Shown: positions 7,247 through 14,403, numbered from the stretch's first letter. The stretch: DNA of 64,000 nucleotides from an uncultured Carboxylicivirga sp. (GCF_963668385.1 NZ_OY764327.1:2976001-3040000), one strand, 5' to 3'. The notes: generated by a model from the sequence alone, not told the origin. A program made the numbers and translations.

Positions 7247-7672
7247 TTATTTTTCATATATAATAATTACATCTAAAGTCGAATCGGTATAGTTCACTTG
7301 CTCTATTTGAGTTATTGGTTCTAATTCATGTGAATACGAAATTTTCAATGTGTCGAATGAAACCCACTCAGTCTTTACAGTTGTTCCTGATATATGTTCT
7401 GTTGAAAACACTATTTTTGTTTTAAGGTCTTCAGTTTTGTTCTTGTTTCCTAAATCAATTGACACATGAATAGAAGAATTTGTTACAGCATTTCCTCCAA
7501 ATTCAAATATAGTTGCTTGTCTTAAACCTTCATTGTCGTAAACAGTTTCTATAATTTGTTTCTCAGGCTCTCCAAACATGTCAAATGAACTAATGAAAAT
7601 TACAAAGCTAATTACTAATCCAACTAATAAAATCAATGTAGTCAGAAGTCCATATTTTACGATTTTATTCAT
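7247..7672 (-). CDS. Membrane-anchored protein, possibly DUF5412-like (cassette C2)
   Basis: The 141-residue product has one N-terminal membrane helix (about residues 8-29) and a ~110-residue exported or extracytoplasmic part. The segment ATIFEFGGNAVTNSSIHVSI (about residues 53-72) resembles my memory of DUF5412-type small membrane-anchored proteins, where a Gly-rich strand precedes a VSI motif; treat the name as tentative. The ATG at 7670-7672 is only ~20 bp from the cassette boundary, so expression probably needs an upstream promoter. Confidence 0.7.
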   Translation of the reverse strand: MNKIVKYGLLTTLILLVGLVISFVIFISSFDMFGEPEKQIIETVYDNEGLRQATIFEFGGNAVTNSSIHVSIDLGNKNKTEDLKTKIVFSTEHISGTTVKTEWVSFDTLKISYSHELEPITQIEQVNYTDSTLDVIIIYEK

Positions 7673-7685
7673 TTTTTCAGCTTGT

Positions 7686-7816
7686 GCCTAACGGCTCGAA
7701 TATGCGTAGTGCGGGATTTCAAGGCAATTCACTATCAAACCGCTCCTTTGTTTATTAAATGCTTTAAAGCTCAAATTTACCACATTGCCCCGCATTACGT
7801 ATATTTATTGTTGTGT
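7686..7816 (-). repeat. attC-like site 13 (divergent, nearest the recombinase)
   Basis: Opens with gcctaac (7686-7692) and closes with gttgtgt (7810-7816). Arms AATATGCGTAGTGCGGG and CCCCGCATTACGTATATT pair almost fully. The interior is unrelated to the major family. It is the attC of cassette C1. Confidence 0.9.
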
Positions 7817-7820
7817 GGCG

Positions 7821-8297
7821 TTATTTCATTTTCAAATCATCTAACTCTTTTTTAATCTGAGATAGGTGATTGTTTATTAAATTATAAATTTTCTTCCCTT
7901 GATTAATGATTTCATCAGCGTCTTTTGCATTAGCTAATTTCTGAACAGGTGTCTTAAGTTTATTACAAAGAGAATCAACTTCATTTTGCTGATTAAAAAT
8001 ACTTTTATGCTCATTCAAAAGTGACGAATACTCTAAAACTCTACTAGCAATTTCATTATTATCAACTCCCTTAATCTTCGTTGCTGTTGCTGTAGGTCCA
8101 ACTTTTCTTAATTCTTTAATAATGTTTTTTGTTTCTGAATATACTTTTGAAATTTCTTCTGTATTTTTTATGTCTAAAATTTCATTCTTTGCAGAAGTCG
8201 CTATCTCAGCACTATTCTTGGCTTTTCTTGCTTCGCTGATTGCTATAATCGCACCTATAATAGAAGCTAAACCTGTTATTATTGTAAAAGCATCCAT
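7821..8297 (-). CDS. Membrane-anchored coiled-coil protein, second gene of cassette C1
   Basis: The 158-residue product has an N-terminal hydrophobic helix (ITGLASIIGAIIAISEAR, about residues 6-23) followed by long Lys/Glu-rich helices likely to form coiled coils (about 25-65 and 85-157). It is the second gene of the only two-gene cassette here and starts 7 bp after the stop of the first. The pair is probably co-transcribed and functionally linked. I recognise no family. A two-gene effector plus membrane-anchor module is a reasonable guess, not shown by sequence. Confidence 0.7.
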   Translation of the reverse strand: MDAFTIITGLASIIGAIIAISEARKAKNSAEIATSAKNEILDIKNTEEISKVYSETKNIIKELRKVGPTATATKIKGVDNNEIASRVLEYSSLLNEHKSIFNQQNEVDSLCNKLKTPVQKLANAKDADEIINQGKKIYNLINNHLSQIKKELDDLKMK

Positions 8298-8304
8298 TTA
8301 TAAG

Positions 8305-8727
8305 TTATTTTTCAAATTCATCAAGGTCGAAATTCTTGCATTCTATTGGAGAATGTTGCGAATTCATTTTATCTATAAGTTCTACAAACTGATGATTTGC
8401 TTTTAAATAAGTAAGAATAGGAATAGCTTTTCCTCTACCAATTCCTCGTTGTTGTAGTTTATGCTCAATATCATAAAATCCTTTAAATTCTTGTCTTTTT
8501 TCCAAATCACGCCAATATTCATCAAGGACGTCCATTACTGCATATAGTTCTTCTCTTGATACAGCACCAATACGTTCAATTTCTTCATCTATAACGTTCT
8601 CGAATCCATTTAACAATCCAAAAATCTGTGAAGGTTCTGCAGGGCATGCCATATCTTCAGAATTGTTTTGTATTCTATATATCTCGCCTAGTATTTTTCC
8701 AAAAAATAATTTTGATTCGTTATCCAT
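8305..8727 (-). CDS. Soluble helical protein of unknown function, first gene of cassette C1
   Basis: The 140-residue acidic, mostly helical protein starts MDNESKLFFGKILGEIYRIQ and contains EEIERIGAVSREELYAVMD near residues 54-72. It has no signal peptide or membrane segment. It is the gene closest to the recombinase and so the likeliest to be transcribed through the head of the array. The ATG is ~60 bp inside the cassette boundary at 8788. Its partner at 7821-8297 follows after 7 bp. Family unrecognised. Confidence 0.7.
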   Translation of the reverse strand: MDNESKLFFGKILGEIYRIQNNSEDMACPAEPSQIFGLLNGFENVIDEEIERIGAVSREELYAVMDVLDEYWRDLEKRQEFKGFYDIEHKLQQRGIGRGKAIPILTYLKANHQFVELIDKMNSQHSPIECKNFDLDEFEK

Positions 8728-8781
8728 ATTTTATTATATCAGTTATTAAAATTATTATCTATTGTTTGAGATGTTAATGCC

Positions 8782-8830
8782 ACACAACTTTTCTGTAACC
8801 GTCGGTGTATGACGGTTACATTGCCTTTAT
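8782..8830 (-). other. Probable attI-like attachment site with hairpin
   Basis: This 49 bp stretch lies between the recombinase stop (8831) and the first cassette. Cassette C1's opening box GTTGTGTGGC (7810) has its complement ending at 8788, so the crossover point is here. A perfect 10 bp inverted repeat TGTAACCGTC/GACGGTTACA (8794-8803/8811-8820, 7 nt loop) fills the site. It contains attC-like GTAAC and GTTAC cores. No T-run follows, so it is not a typical terminator. Confidence 0.6.
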
Positions 8831-10303
8831 CTATTGTCCCGAAGCTAATTTAGCTTCTTTTTTTATGATAATATCATCTAATGGACTCTTAATTCGTTCT
8901 AGATATTTATTACTAACATAGGTGTAAATATCCGTTGTGGTCGATGAACTATGGCCCAATAGCTCTTGTATATACCTTATGTCGGTGCCCGATTCTAATA
9001 AGTGGGTGGCAAAGCTATGACGTAACGAGTGTAAACCCCCTCGTTTGGGTACACCACTTTTTTTAATTGCCTGTGCTAATATTCTTCCGGCACTTGTGCT
9101 CGAATATTTACCTCCAAACTGCCCTTCAAATAAATAGTTAGTTGGTTTGTATTCCTTATAATATACTCTTAAAGCCTCTAAAATCGATTGCCCAATAATG
9201 CTATATCTGTCCTTTCTTCCTTTCCCTGCAAGTATTCTAATGCGCATCCGCTTGGAGTCAATGTCATTAAGTTTAATGTTTAGGGCTTCACCAATTCTTA
9301 ATCCACTACCATATATTAATGCAATTAGTGCCTTATGCTTCGAATTCTCCAGGCTCTGTAGTATCAGACTCATCTCTTCCTTACTCCATACTTTGGGTAG
9401 TTGCTTGCCTACTCTGGGGCGAATCACTTCTTTTACCTCTAACTCTTTTTGCAGATAGCCTTTGTAATAGAGCTTAATGGCATTGATTGACTGATTTAAG
9501 GTGGCAAATGAGTAATCTTTCTCTCCTTGCATCAGTTCATGATATCTGTTTATTATTTCCGAACCAAAATCATTGATCTCATTCAAATTATTTTGTTTGT
9601 AGCAATTAATAAATCGCAAAACAAAATAGTAATAGGTATTAATGGTGTTTGCACTATAGCCTTTTAATTGCATGTATTTTAAAAAATCAAGCGGAACACT
9701 TTTAAAAAAATGGTCTTTTACATACTCTTGTTCAAATAGTTTTTGAATAATGGAATGATCTTTAATTTTTAGTTCGTTATGTAGCCTTATTTTTACATCG
9801 CCCGATACTGTATCAATAAATTTCGATAATATTATAAGCTTTGGCTCTAAAGTGAAATCACTTATGCTACTATTCCAATGTGCATAGGTGTTTTTGACCA
9901 ATATCTGATGTATACTCTTCTTAAATTTATATTTGATAATGATCAATCGTTCGTCATTGTTATGGTAGGGAACCAACATTATTGACCCATACTTCTCTTT
10001 TGCCTCAAGTATGCCATTAAAGTATACTGTGTCACCAATAACAGTTTTTTCGACATTACTTTTTAATTCGGCATGGTAATATTTAGTGCTTATGTCAGCA
10101 ATGTCTTCAAAAATGTCTTTAATTAATCCAATTGTATTTGATTTTAGAGGGGCGGTGTATGCTTTTAATTCAACATTCCATGTTATCCAACTATTCAGTG
10201 CAATACGTTCCAATAAAACAGAATTGTTTTTGAAAAGCAATGCGCATACAGCTCTGCTTTCAAGCGTTCTTTTATTAAGATATATAATTGGCTTTGGTAC
10301 CAT
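8831..10303 (-). CDS. Tyrosine recombinase, candidate cassette integrase with N-terminal extension
   Basis: The 490-residue protein probably moves the cassettes. The recombinase part starts near residue 203 with a SAM-like core-binding domain. The catalytic set is complete: R336 (SGLRIGEA), K361 (AGKGRKDR), H425-x-x-R428 (LHSLRHSFATHLLE), H451 (LLGH) and Y460 (DIYTYV), ending KSPLDD. K361 to H425 is 64 residues. From memory this is ~72 in XerD and ~106 in IntI1, so the IntI-specific insertion is absent. Residues 1-200 are extra and look like two diverged copies of one ~55-residue unit (18-73 and 118-172, each with a conserved Trp and I/L-F pattern). It is codirectional with the cassettes, unlike most intI genes. 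Confidence 0.85.
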   Translation of the reverse strand: MVPKPIIYLNKRTLESRAVCALLFKNNSVLLERIALNSWITWNVELKAYTAPLKSNTIGLIKDIFEDIADISTKYYHAELKSNVEKTVIGDTVYFNGILEAKEKYGSIMLVPYHNNDERLIIIKYKFKKSIHQILVKNTYAHWNSSISDFTLEPKLIILSKFIDTVSGDVKIRLHNELKIKDHSIIQKLFEQEYVKDHFFKSVPLDFLKYMQLKGYSANTINTYYYFVLRFINCYKQNNLNEINDFGSEIINRYHELMQGEKDYSFATLNQSINAIKLYYKGYLQKELEVKEVIRPRVGKQLPKVWSKEEMSLILQSLENSKHKALIALIYGSGLRIGEALNIKLNDIDSKRMRIRILAGKGRKDRYSIIGQSILEALRVYYKEYKPTNYLFEGQFGGKYSSTSAGRILAQAIKKSGVPKRGGLHSLRHSFATHLLESGTDIRYIQELLGHSSSTTTDIYTYVSNKYLERIKSPLDDIIIKKEAKLASGQ

Positions 10304-10354
10304 AGTTTTTTGTTGACCAACATATGGAAAAACCTTACCTTAAAAGATTATTAA

Positions 10355-10379
10355 TCGTATATAAACGAAAATAAACGTC
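10355..10379. promoter_or_regulatory. Direct repeats in the divergent recombinase / zinc-ribbon intergenic region
   Basis: The 89 bp between the two divergent starts contains two ATAAACG repeats 10 bp apart (within 10360-10377) inside an AT-rich stretch. They could be a shared operator or promoter region. This is inferred only from position and repetition. Confidence 0.3.
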
Positions 10380-10392
10380 TAATAATATTGGT

Positions 10393-10767
10393 ATGAGCTC
10401 AGAAATTCAATTAACTTGTTTGTACTGTCATGAACCGATGGTCGGAAGAAGTGATAAAAAATTTTGTAACATTCAGTGCAAAAGTGCCTTTCATAATCAG
10501 TCTCAAAATTCGGTCGAATTATATATTCGATCCGTTAATAAGCAGCTTCGAACAAACAGAAGTGCCATGCGAAAAGCATGTCCTCAGGGTAAAGCTACTG
10601 TTCGGAAAGAGTTTGTTAAAAAACTCGGTATGGATTTCAAACATCTTACACATACCTGGAAAAGTAAAGGAGGTAATTTATATTATTTTTGTTACGATTA
10701 TGGGTATACTCCTTCAACCGATTTAACTAAAATAGTAATCATTCAACAACAGGATTATATGGGATGA
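10393..10767 (+). CDS. Small zinc-ribbon protein divergent from the recombinase
   Basis: The 124-residue protein has an N-terminal zinc-ribbon-like knuckle pair: C9-x2-C12 and C25-x3-C29 (LTCLYCHEP, KKFCNIQC). A basic helical middle (RTNRSAMRKACPQGK) and a C-terminal region rich in aromatics (YYFCYDYGYTP) follow. Similar small Zn proteins occur in Bacteroidota, but I cannot name a family securely. It is transcribed away from the recombinase with an 89 bp shared intergenic region and lies outside the cassette array. It may regulate or assist the recombinase, or be an unrelated neighbour. Confidence 0.75.
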   Translation: MSSEIQLTCLYCHEPMVGRSDKKFCNIQCKSAFHNQSQNSVELYIRSVNKQLRTNRSAMRKACPQGKATVRKEFVKKLGMDFKHLTHTWKSKGGNLYYFCYDYGYTPSTDLTKIVIIQQQDYMG

Positions 10768-11100
10768 TAGTAATGCTTCGCCATCTCACCCACAAATGTT
10801 TTATGAGTAAGGTGCTTGAAATATTAAAAGTATCTATTCTTTATAGGTCTTCATCACTTTTCACGCTACTCAAAAATCAATAATCTAAAAGGTATAGGTA
10901 AAAAATAGATATCATAAAAAAACATATTTATTTTCAATTTAACAAATCATAAGATAGTTGATTTTGTTCTTTGCAAAAAAAGAATGATAAAGGTTAATTG
11001 AAAATCCTTGAATCTTAGTTATGAATGCTGAGAAAGGTATTATTGATGTGGTTTTCTTTAGGTTTTGATATTTCGATACCTGTATGGGTAACTAATTGCA
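10768..11100. other. Intergenic stretch without recognised genes
   Basis: AT-rich DNA between the zinc-ribbon gene and the HU terminator. I see no ORF of useful size, no attC-like box pair and no strong inverted repeat. The array therefore appears to end at the recombinase side. Confidence 0.5.
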
Positions 11101-11101
11101 T

Positions 11102-11145
11102 AAAAAAAGGATACAACTTAAATCTTAAAGATCTTTGTTGTATCC
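11102..11145 (-). terminator. Rho-independent terminator of the HU gene
   Basis: GGATACAAC (11109-11117) pairs with GTTGTATCC (11137-11145). On the minus strand the stem is followed by seven T. It lies ~50 bp beyond the HU stop. Confidence 0.8.
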
Positions 11146-11194
11146 TATATTTTATCCTGTTGCCAGGAAATAAATGCCTTTAGTAGGGCTTAGC

Positions 11195-11467
11195 TTAGTT
11201 AATAGCTTCGTCTAGTGCTTTACCAGGTTTGAATTTAGCTACTTTTTTAGCTGCAATCTGAATTTCTTTTCCAGTTTGTGGGTTTCTACCTGTGCGAGCA
11301 GCGCGTTCACTTACCGAAAATGTTCCAAAACCTATTAATTGGATGCTATCACCACCAGCTAAAGCTTTTTTAATTGTTTCTGTTGTTGCATTTAATGCTT
11401 TTTCAGCATCAGCTTTTGATAAGCCACTTTCAGCAGCTATTGCGCTTACGAATTCTGCTTTATTCAT
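11195..11467 (-). CDS. hup: HU-family DNA-binding protein
   Basis: This is a 90-residue HU/IHF-fold protein of standard length. It starts MNKAEFVSAIAAESGLSK, carries the beta-arm signature GFGTFSVSERAARTGRNPQTGKEI (within residues 47-70, with the intercalating-proline segment RNPQTG), and ends FKPGKALDEAIN. It bends and compacts DNA as a dimer in the nucleoid, and HU-type proteins also assist site-specific recombination. It is monocistronic with its own terminator. The ~1.5 kb upstream is non-coding. Nothing shows that it belongs to the cassette system, although it lies only 0.9 kb from the recombinase. Confidence 0.95.
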   Translation of the reverse strand: MNKAEFVSAIAAESGLSKADAEKALNATTETIKKALAGGDSIQLIGFGTFSVSERAARTGRNPQTGKEIQIAAKKVAKFKPGKALDEAIN

Positions 11468-11483
11468 TCTTCGAATTTTTTAA

Positions 11484-12786
11484 AATTGAGATTTATTATC
11501 AATGCAATTTAAAAATTTTATTCATCTAATTGACAAGTAAAATTCAAATAATACTTTGTTGTTTGGGCTAAGTGGTAGAACGTCAGTATTATGAGTGGTA
11601 AAACATTATTAATACTTTTTATGAAATAGATACTTTTTTAATAAAAATAGACCTAAAAAAACCTGTTTGAAAGTATGAAGCAGGGCTGATAAGTGAGGAT
11701 TTTGGGCTTGTGTGAAGAGTTTTTTGTGAAAGTTAATATCAGTTACTTTGGGTATAATGTAGGTTAAGTGGTGGTGGTGATATTTTAGTAAAAACAAATG
11801 CAAGGTTGATATATGTAACATGAAGTAATGTCAACTTCTTGTTAACTTTTAAACTAAGGTTTGTTGCGTCCGTTTAGTGCCCGTTTTTTAATCACTGTAC
11901 TTTGGTTATCTGAAGCAACTCCAAAATATTCAACTATTCTGGAGTTGTTTTTACTGAAAAAAATCAGATCTACAGATGATTTTTGTCTTTGAGGATAGTC
12001 ATCAGAGAATCTAATCTCAATAGTATAAAAAAGATAAGCCCCTAAATAGAATATCATACGAGAGCTATATGAACAATGGAGGACCATGTAAAAATAATCA
12101 TTAATCGAATGCCAATGTGTTTTAGGTTTTTATATAGTGTTGTCTTATATGTAATCAGATAAGAGAATAGATGTTCTGTGTTCTTATTAACCTGAGTTCG
12201 ACGTAAAATTTTGAACTCAGAACGCTTACAAATAGTTAGTTTCAAGTGTATATTGACGAAAGAATAGCGGGCTATTTTGAGTCGATTGCACGAAGAAAAT
12301 TGCTGTTTGTAAGTGAAAATTAGCAAGCTTTGAATAAATAACTGATTAACTGCTTCAAATTTCATCGCAATAGTTCACTATTACTCTAAAATTATTCATT
12401 GTAAATCACTTCTTTATTTTAATCTGAGTTTTAAAATTTAAATCGAACTCAGGTTACCAGTTTTTTTATGTGTTATATAGTAGTTGTATAGTAGTTATAT
12501 AGTGCTTTAATACAAACTAAATTCATATTAAATTCGAACTAAACTCAATGTTTATTCAATTAATATCGAAAAAAGATTGAGTAATATATAAATGAAAAAA
12601 AAGTTGACTGTGATTGTAAAGCGTATAAATGTACTGTCTGTTCCGTCGGAAGGTTGATGTTTTATTGGTGGTTCTGGCTAAGGTGGAGTTGTATTTAATT
12701 GATTTTTTTTAGAGGTGTTTTTGAATCTATATTTCATCCTTTTTAAGATTGGTTTAATGGATGTTGATAGTGTTGTGGAAAACTTA
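11484..12786. other. Long gene-poor AT-rich region between HU and dcw
   Basis: About 1.3 kb without a convincing gene. Minus frames at 11609-11821, 11854-12087 and 12054-12365 give low-complexity or unrecognisable products and overlap each other or an inverted repeat. A decayed gene around 11854-12087 cannot be excluded. The notable structure is the nested inverted repeat at 12189-12455. Confidence 0.5.
12189..12455. repeat. Nested inverted-repeat element (MITE-like)
   Basis: The 33 bp arm 12189-12221 is the reverse complement of 12423-12455 at about 26 of 33 positions, with perfect outer 13 bp (AACCTGAGTTCGA/TCGAACTCAGGTT). Each arm is itself a hairpin (CTGAGTTC...GAACTCAG), so four copies of the octamer flank a ~200 bp AT-rich core. 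No transposase is present. It could be a miniature inverted-repeat element or paired regulatory hairpins. Confidence 0.5.
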
Positions 12787-12820
12787 TTGTTTAATTCCAC
12801 TTCTAAAATCTTTATATTTG
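12787..12820 (+). promoter_or_regulatory. Probable dcw operon promoter
   Basis: TATATTTG at 12813-12820 matches the Bacteroidota -7 consensus TAnnTTTG, and ATTG at 12786-12789 may serve as the -33 element, with slightly long spacing. Transcription from ~12827 would leave a ~190 nt leader carrying the MraZ boxes. Confidence 0.5.
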
Positions 12821-12938
12821 CGCCCCTTAAAAATTCAAATCTATTGTTTTAAGAATGTCCTGAAATCGGCCTTGGAGAAGGGATGTATTTTGTTTGCAGG
12901 AATGCCCAAAGTAGTAGCTAACTAAAAAGTTATCAACA

Positions 12939-12974
12939 AAGTGGATTAAAGTGGAGTGAAGTGGTTGTAAGTGG
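12939..12974 (+). promoter_or_regulatory. MraZ operator: four AAGTGG boxes at 10 bp spacing
   Basis: AAGTGG occurs at 12939, 12949, 12959 and 12969, exactly one helical turn apart, just upstream of mraZ. MraZ-family repressors bind tandem GTGG-containing boxes with 10 bp periodicity before their own operon (AAAGTG-type boxes in mollicutes, TGGG boxes in E. coli). The pattern predicts autorepression of the dcw operon. An upstream start for mraZ at 12961 would put these boxes in the coding sequence and is rejected. Confidence 0.85.
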
Positions 12975-13017
12975 TTTCTTTTTTATTTACTTTTACCATA
13001 CTAATTTCATTTTGTTA

Positions 13018-13482
13018 ATGATCACATTTATAGGCGATTTTGTTTGTAAGCCCGATGCAAAAGGGCGCATTGTATTGCCCTCGTTGTTTAAAAAAACAAT
13101 GAGTGAGGGGGATCAACAGTGTTTTGTGGTTAGTAAAGATTTGTTTGAGAACTGTTTGGTTTTGGTGCCTTACCAGCAATGGATGAGTGTGGTGGCAGAG
13201 TTGGAGGAGAAGCTTAGTTCTTATCGACAGCAGGATCGAAGGTTGAAACGAGCTTTGTATCGTTCGGCAGCCGAAGTTACACTCGATGGTAATGGGCGTT
13301 TTTTGGTGCCAAAGCGGTTGATGGATATGGTTGGTGTAGAAGGAGAAGTTGTGTTGTTAGGTGTTGGTAGTAGTATCGAATTGTGGAGTAAACAGCGGTT
13401 TGAGGCTGAAGACTTGTCGGGAGATGAGCTGGGTGTATTGGCTGAGGAATTGCTGGGCAAAGATTCTCCTGTAGTTGACTAG
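13018..13482 (+). CDS. mraZ: Transcriptional regulator MraZ
   Basis: This ~154-residue protein of two SpoVT/AbrB-like swapped-hairpin halves starts MITFIGDFVCKPDAKGRI at ATG 13018. The DAKGRIVLP and DGNGRFLVP motifs mark the two halves. MraZ forms ring-shaped oligomers that bind repeated boxes upstream of dcw and repress it. The four AAGTGG boxes end 43 bp before this start. The frame is open further upstream to 12961 but would include the operator, so I use 13018. It is the first gene of the division/cell-wall operon, and rsmH follows after 15 bp. Confidence 0.93.
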   Translation: MITFIGDFVCKPDAKGRIVLPSLFKKTMSEGDQQCFVVSKDLFENCLVLVPYQQWMSVVAELEEKLSSYRQQDRRLKRALYRSAAEVTLDGNGRFLVPKRLMDMVGVEGEVVLLGVGSSIELWSKQRFEAEDLSGDELGVLAEELLGKDSPVVD

Positions 13483-13497
13483 AGTAAACTTTTTAGT

Positions 13498-14403
13498 ATG
13501 GAACAGGAATATCATATACCGGTGTTGTTGAAAGAGTCGGTTGATGGATTGAACATCAAGCCGAATGGAATATATGTTGACTTAACATTTGGAGGTGGTG
13601 GTCATAGCCGTGAAATTTTGAGCCGCTTGGGCGATGGGAAATTGATTGTGTTTGATCAGGATGCCGATGCTTATGAAAATCGCCCCGATGATGATCGATT
13701 GATTTTTGTTCGTCATAACTTTCGCTATTTAGCTCATTTTCTTAAATATATAGGTGTTGATAAAGTGGATGGGATCTTGGGTGACCTGGGAGTTTCGTCG
13801 CATCATTTTAACGAGGCCGAACGAGGCTTTTCTTTTCGTTTTGATGCCAAGCTCGATATGAGAATGAGTCAGCAGTTGCAACGAACAGCGGCCGATGTTG
13901 TAAATACTTATAATGAGCAAGATTTAAAACGCTTGTTTTGGCAATATGGCGAAATAAAGCAATCGGGAAAGTTGGCCGGAAACATTATAAAACACCGCTC
14001 GGGTAAGCCATTCGAAACAACTACAGATTTAAAAGAAGTGGCCGAGAAGTGTGGGCCTAAAAAAGAACAATCAAAATTTTTAGCACAGGTTTTTCAAGCT
14101 CTTCGCATTGAGGTTAATCAAGAGATGGAGGTGTTGAAAGCTGTTTTACATGCCTCTACCGATGCTATTGCGGTTGGTGGTCGATTGAGTGTTATTTCTT
14201 ATCATAGTCTTGAAGATCGGTTGGTTAAGAACTTTATTCGATCAGGTAGTTGTGATAAGGCAAATGCCGAGCAGGATTTGTATGGTCAAACACATGTGCC
14301 GTTCAAAGCAGTAAATCGCAAAATTATTATTCCAAGCGATGAGGAAATAGAGCGTAATGGTCGGGCTCGAAGTGCGAAACTTAGAATAGCAGAACGAGTA
14401 TGA
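13498..14403 (+). CDS. rsmH: 16S rRNA (cytosine-1402-N4)-methyltransferase RsmH
   Basis: The 301-residue SAM-dependent methyltransferase modifies C1402 of 16S rRNA in the decoding centre. The SAM site VDLTFGGGGHS lies at residues 28-38, followed by FDQDADA and the RsmH signatures GDLGVSSHHF and ERGFSFR; a C-terminal ISYHSLEDR motif is also present. Length matches the family. It sits second in dcw, as is usual, and overlaps the next gene by 4 bp (ATGA), indicating translational coupling. Confidence 0.97.
   Translation: MEQEYHIPVLLKESVDGLNIKPNGIYVDLTFGGGGHSREILSRLGDGKLIVFDQDADAYENRPDDDRLIFVRHNFRYLAHFLKYIGVDKVDGILGDLGVSSHHFNEAERGFSFRFDAKLDMRMSQQLQRTAADVVNTYNEQDLKRLFWQYGEIKQSGKLAGNIIKHRSGKPFETTTDLKEVAEKCGPKKEQSKFLAQVFQALRIEVNQEMEVLKAVLHASTDAIAVGGRLSVISYHSLEDRLVKNFIRSGSCDKANAEQDLYGQTHVPFKAVNRKIIIPSDEEIERNGRARSAKLRIAERV

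Larger units (their letters stand above)
1..8830 (-). mobile_element. Integron-like gene cassette array (at least 14 cassettes)
   Basis: Thirteen palindromic attC-like sites separate small gene cassettes. Cassette genes all read on the minus strand, so the array runs leftward from the recombinase at 8831-10303. For each complete cassette the first bases after the crossover (GTTAGCGG, GTTGGGTAGC, GTTACGCCCT, and so on) are the complement of the last bases before the next attC (CCGCTAAC, GCTACCCAAC, AGGGCGTAAC). This is the signature of circular cassettes inserted by cutting between G and TT. The first junction (8788) lies 43 bp past the recombinase stop. The left end of the array is outside the window. 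I number cassettes C1 (7810-8788) to C14 (<1-413) from the recombinase, and attC sites 1-13 from left to right. Confidence 0.9.

Noticed and set aside
8794-8820. Rho-independent terminator of the recombinase gene
   Set aside because: The stem is strong, but on the minus strand it is followed by AGAAAAGTTG with no T-run, so I describe it as part of the attI-like site.
11609-12365. Three minus frames of 70, 77 and 103 codons in the HU-mraZ gap
   Set aside because: Low-complexity or unrecognisable products, mutual overlap, and one spans an inverted-repeat arm. No supporting context.
12961-13017. Upstream GTG start for mraZ
   Set aside because: It would place the last two AAGTGG operator boxes inside the gene, and family members start at the MITFIGDF position.
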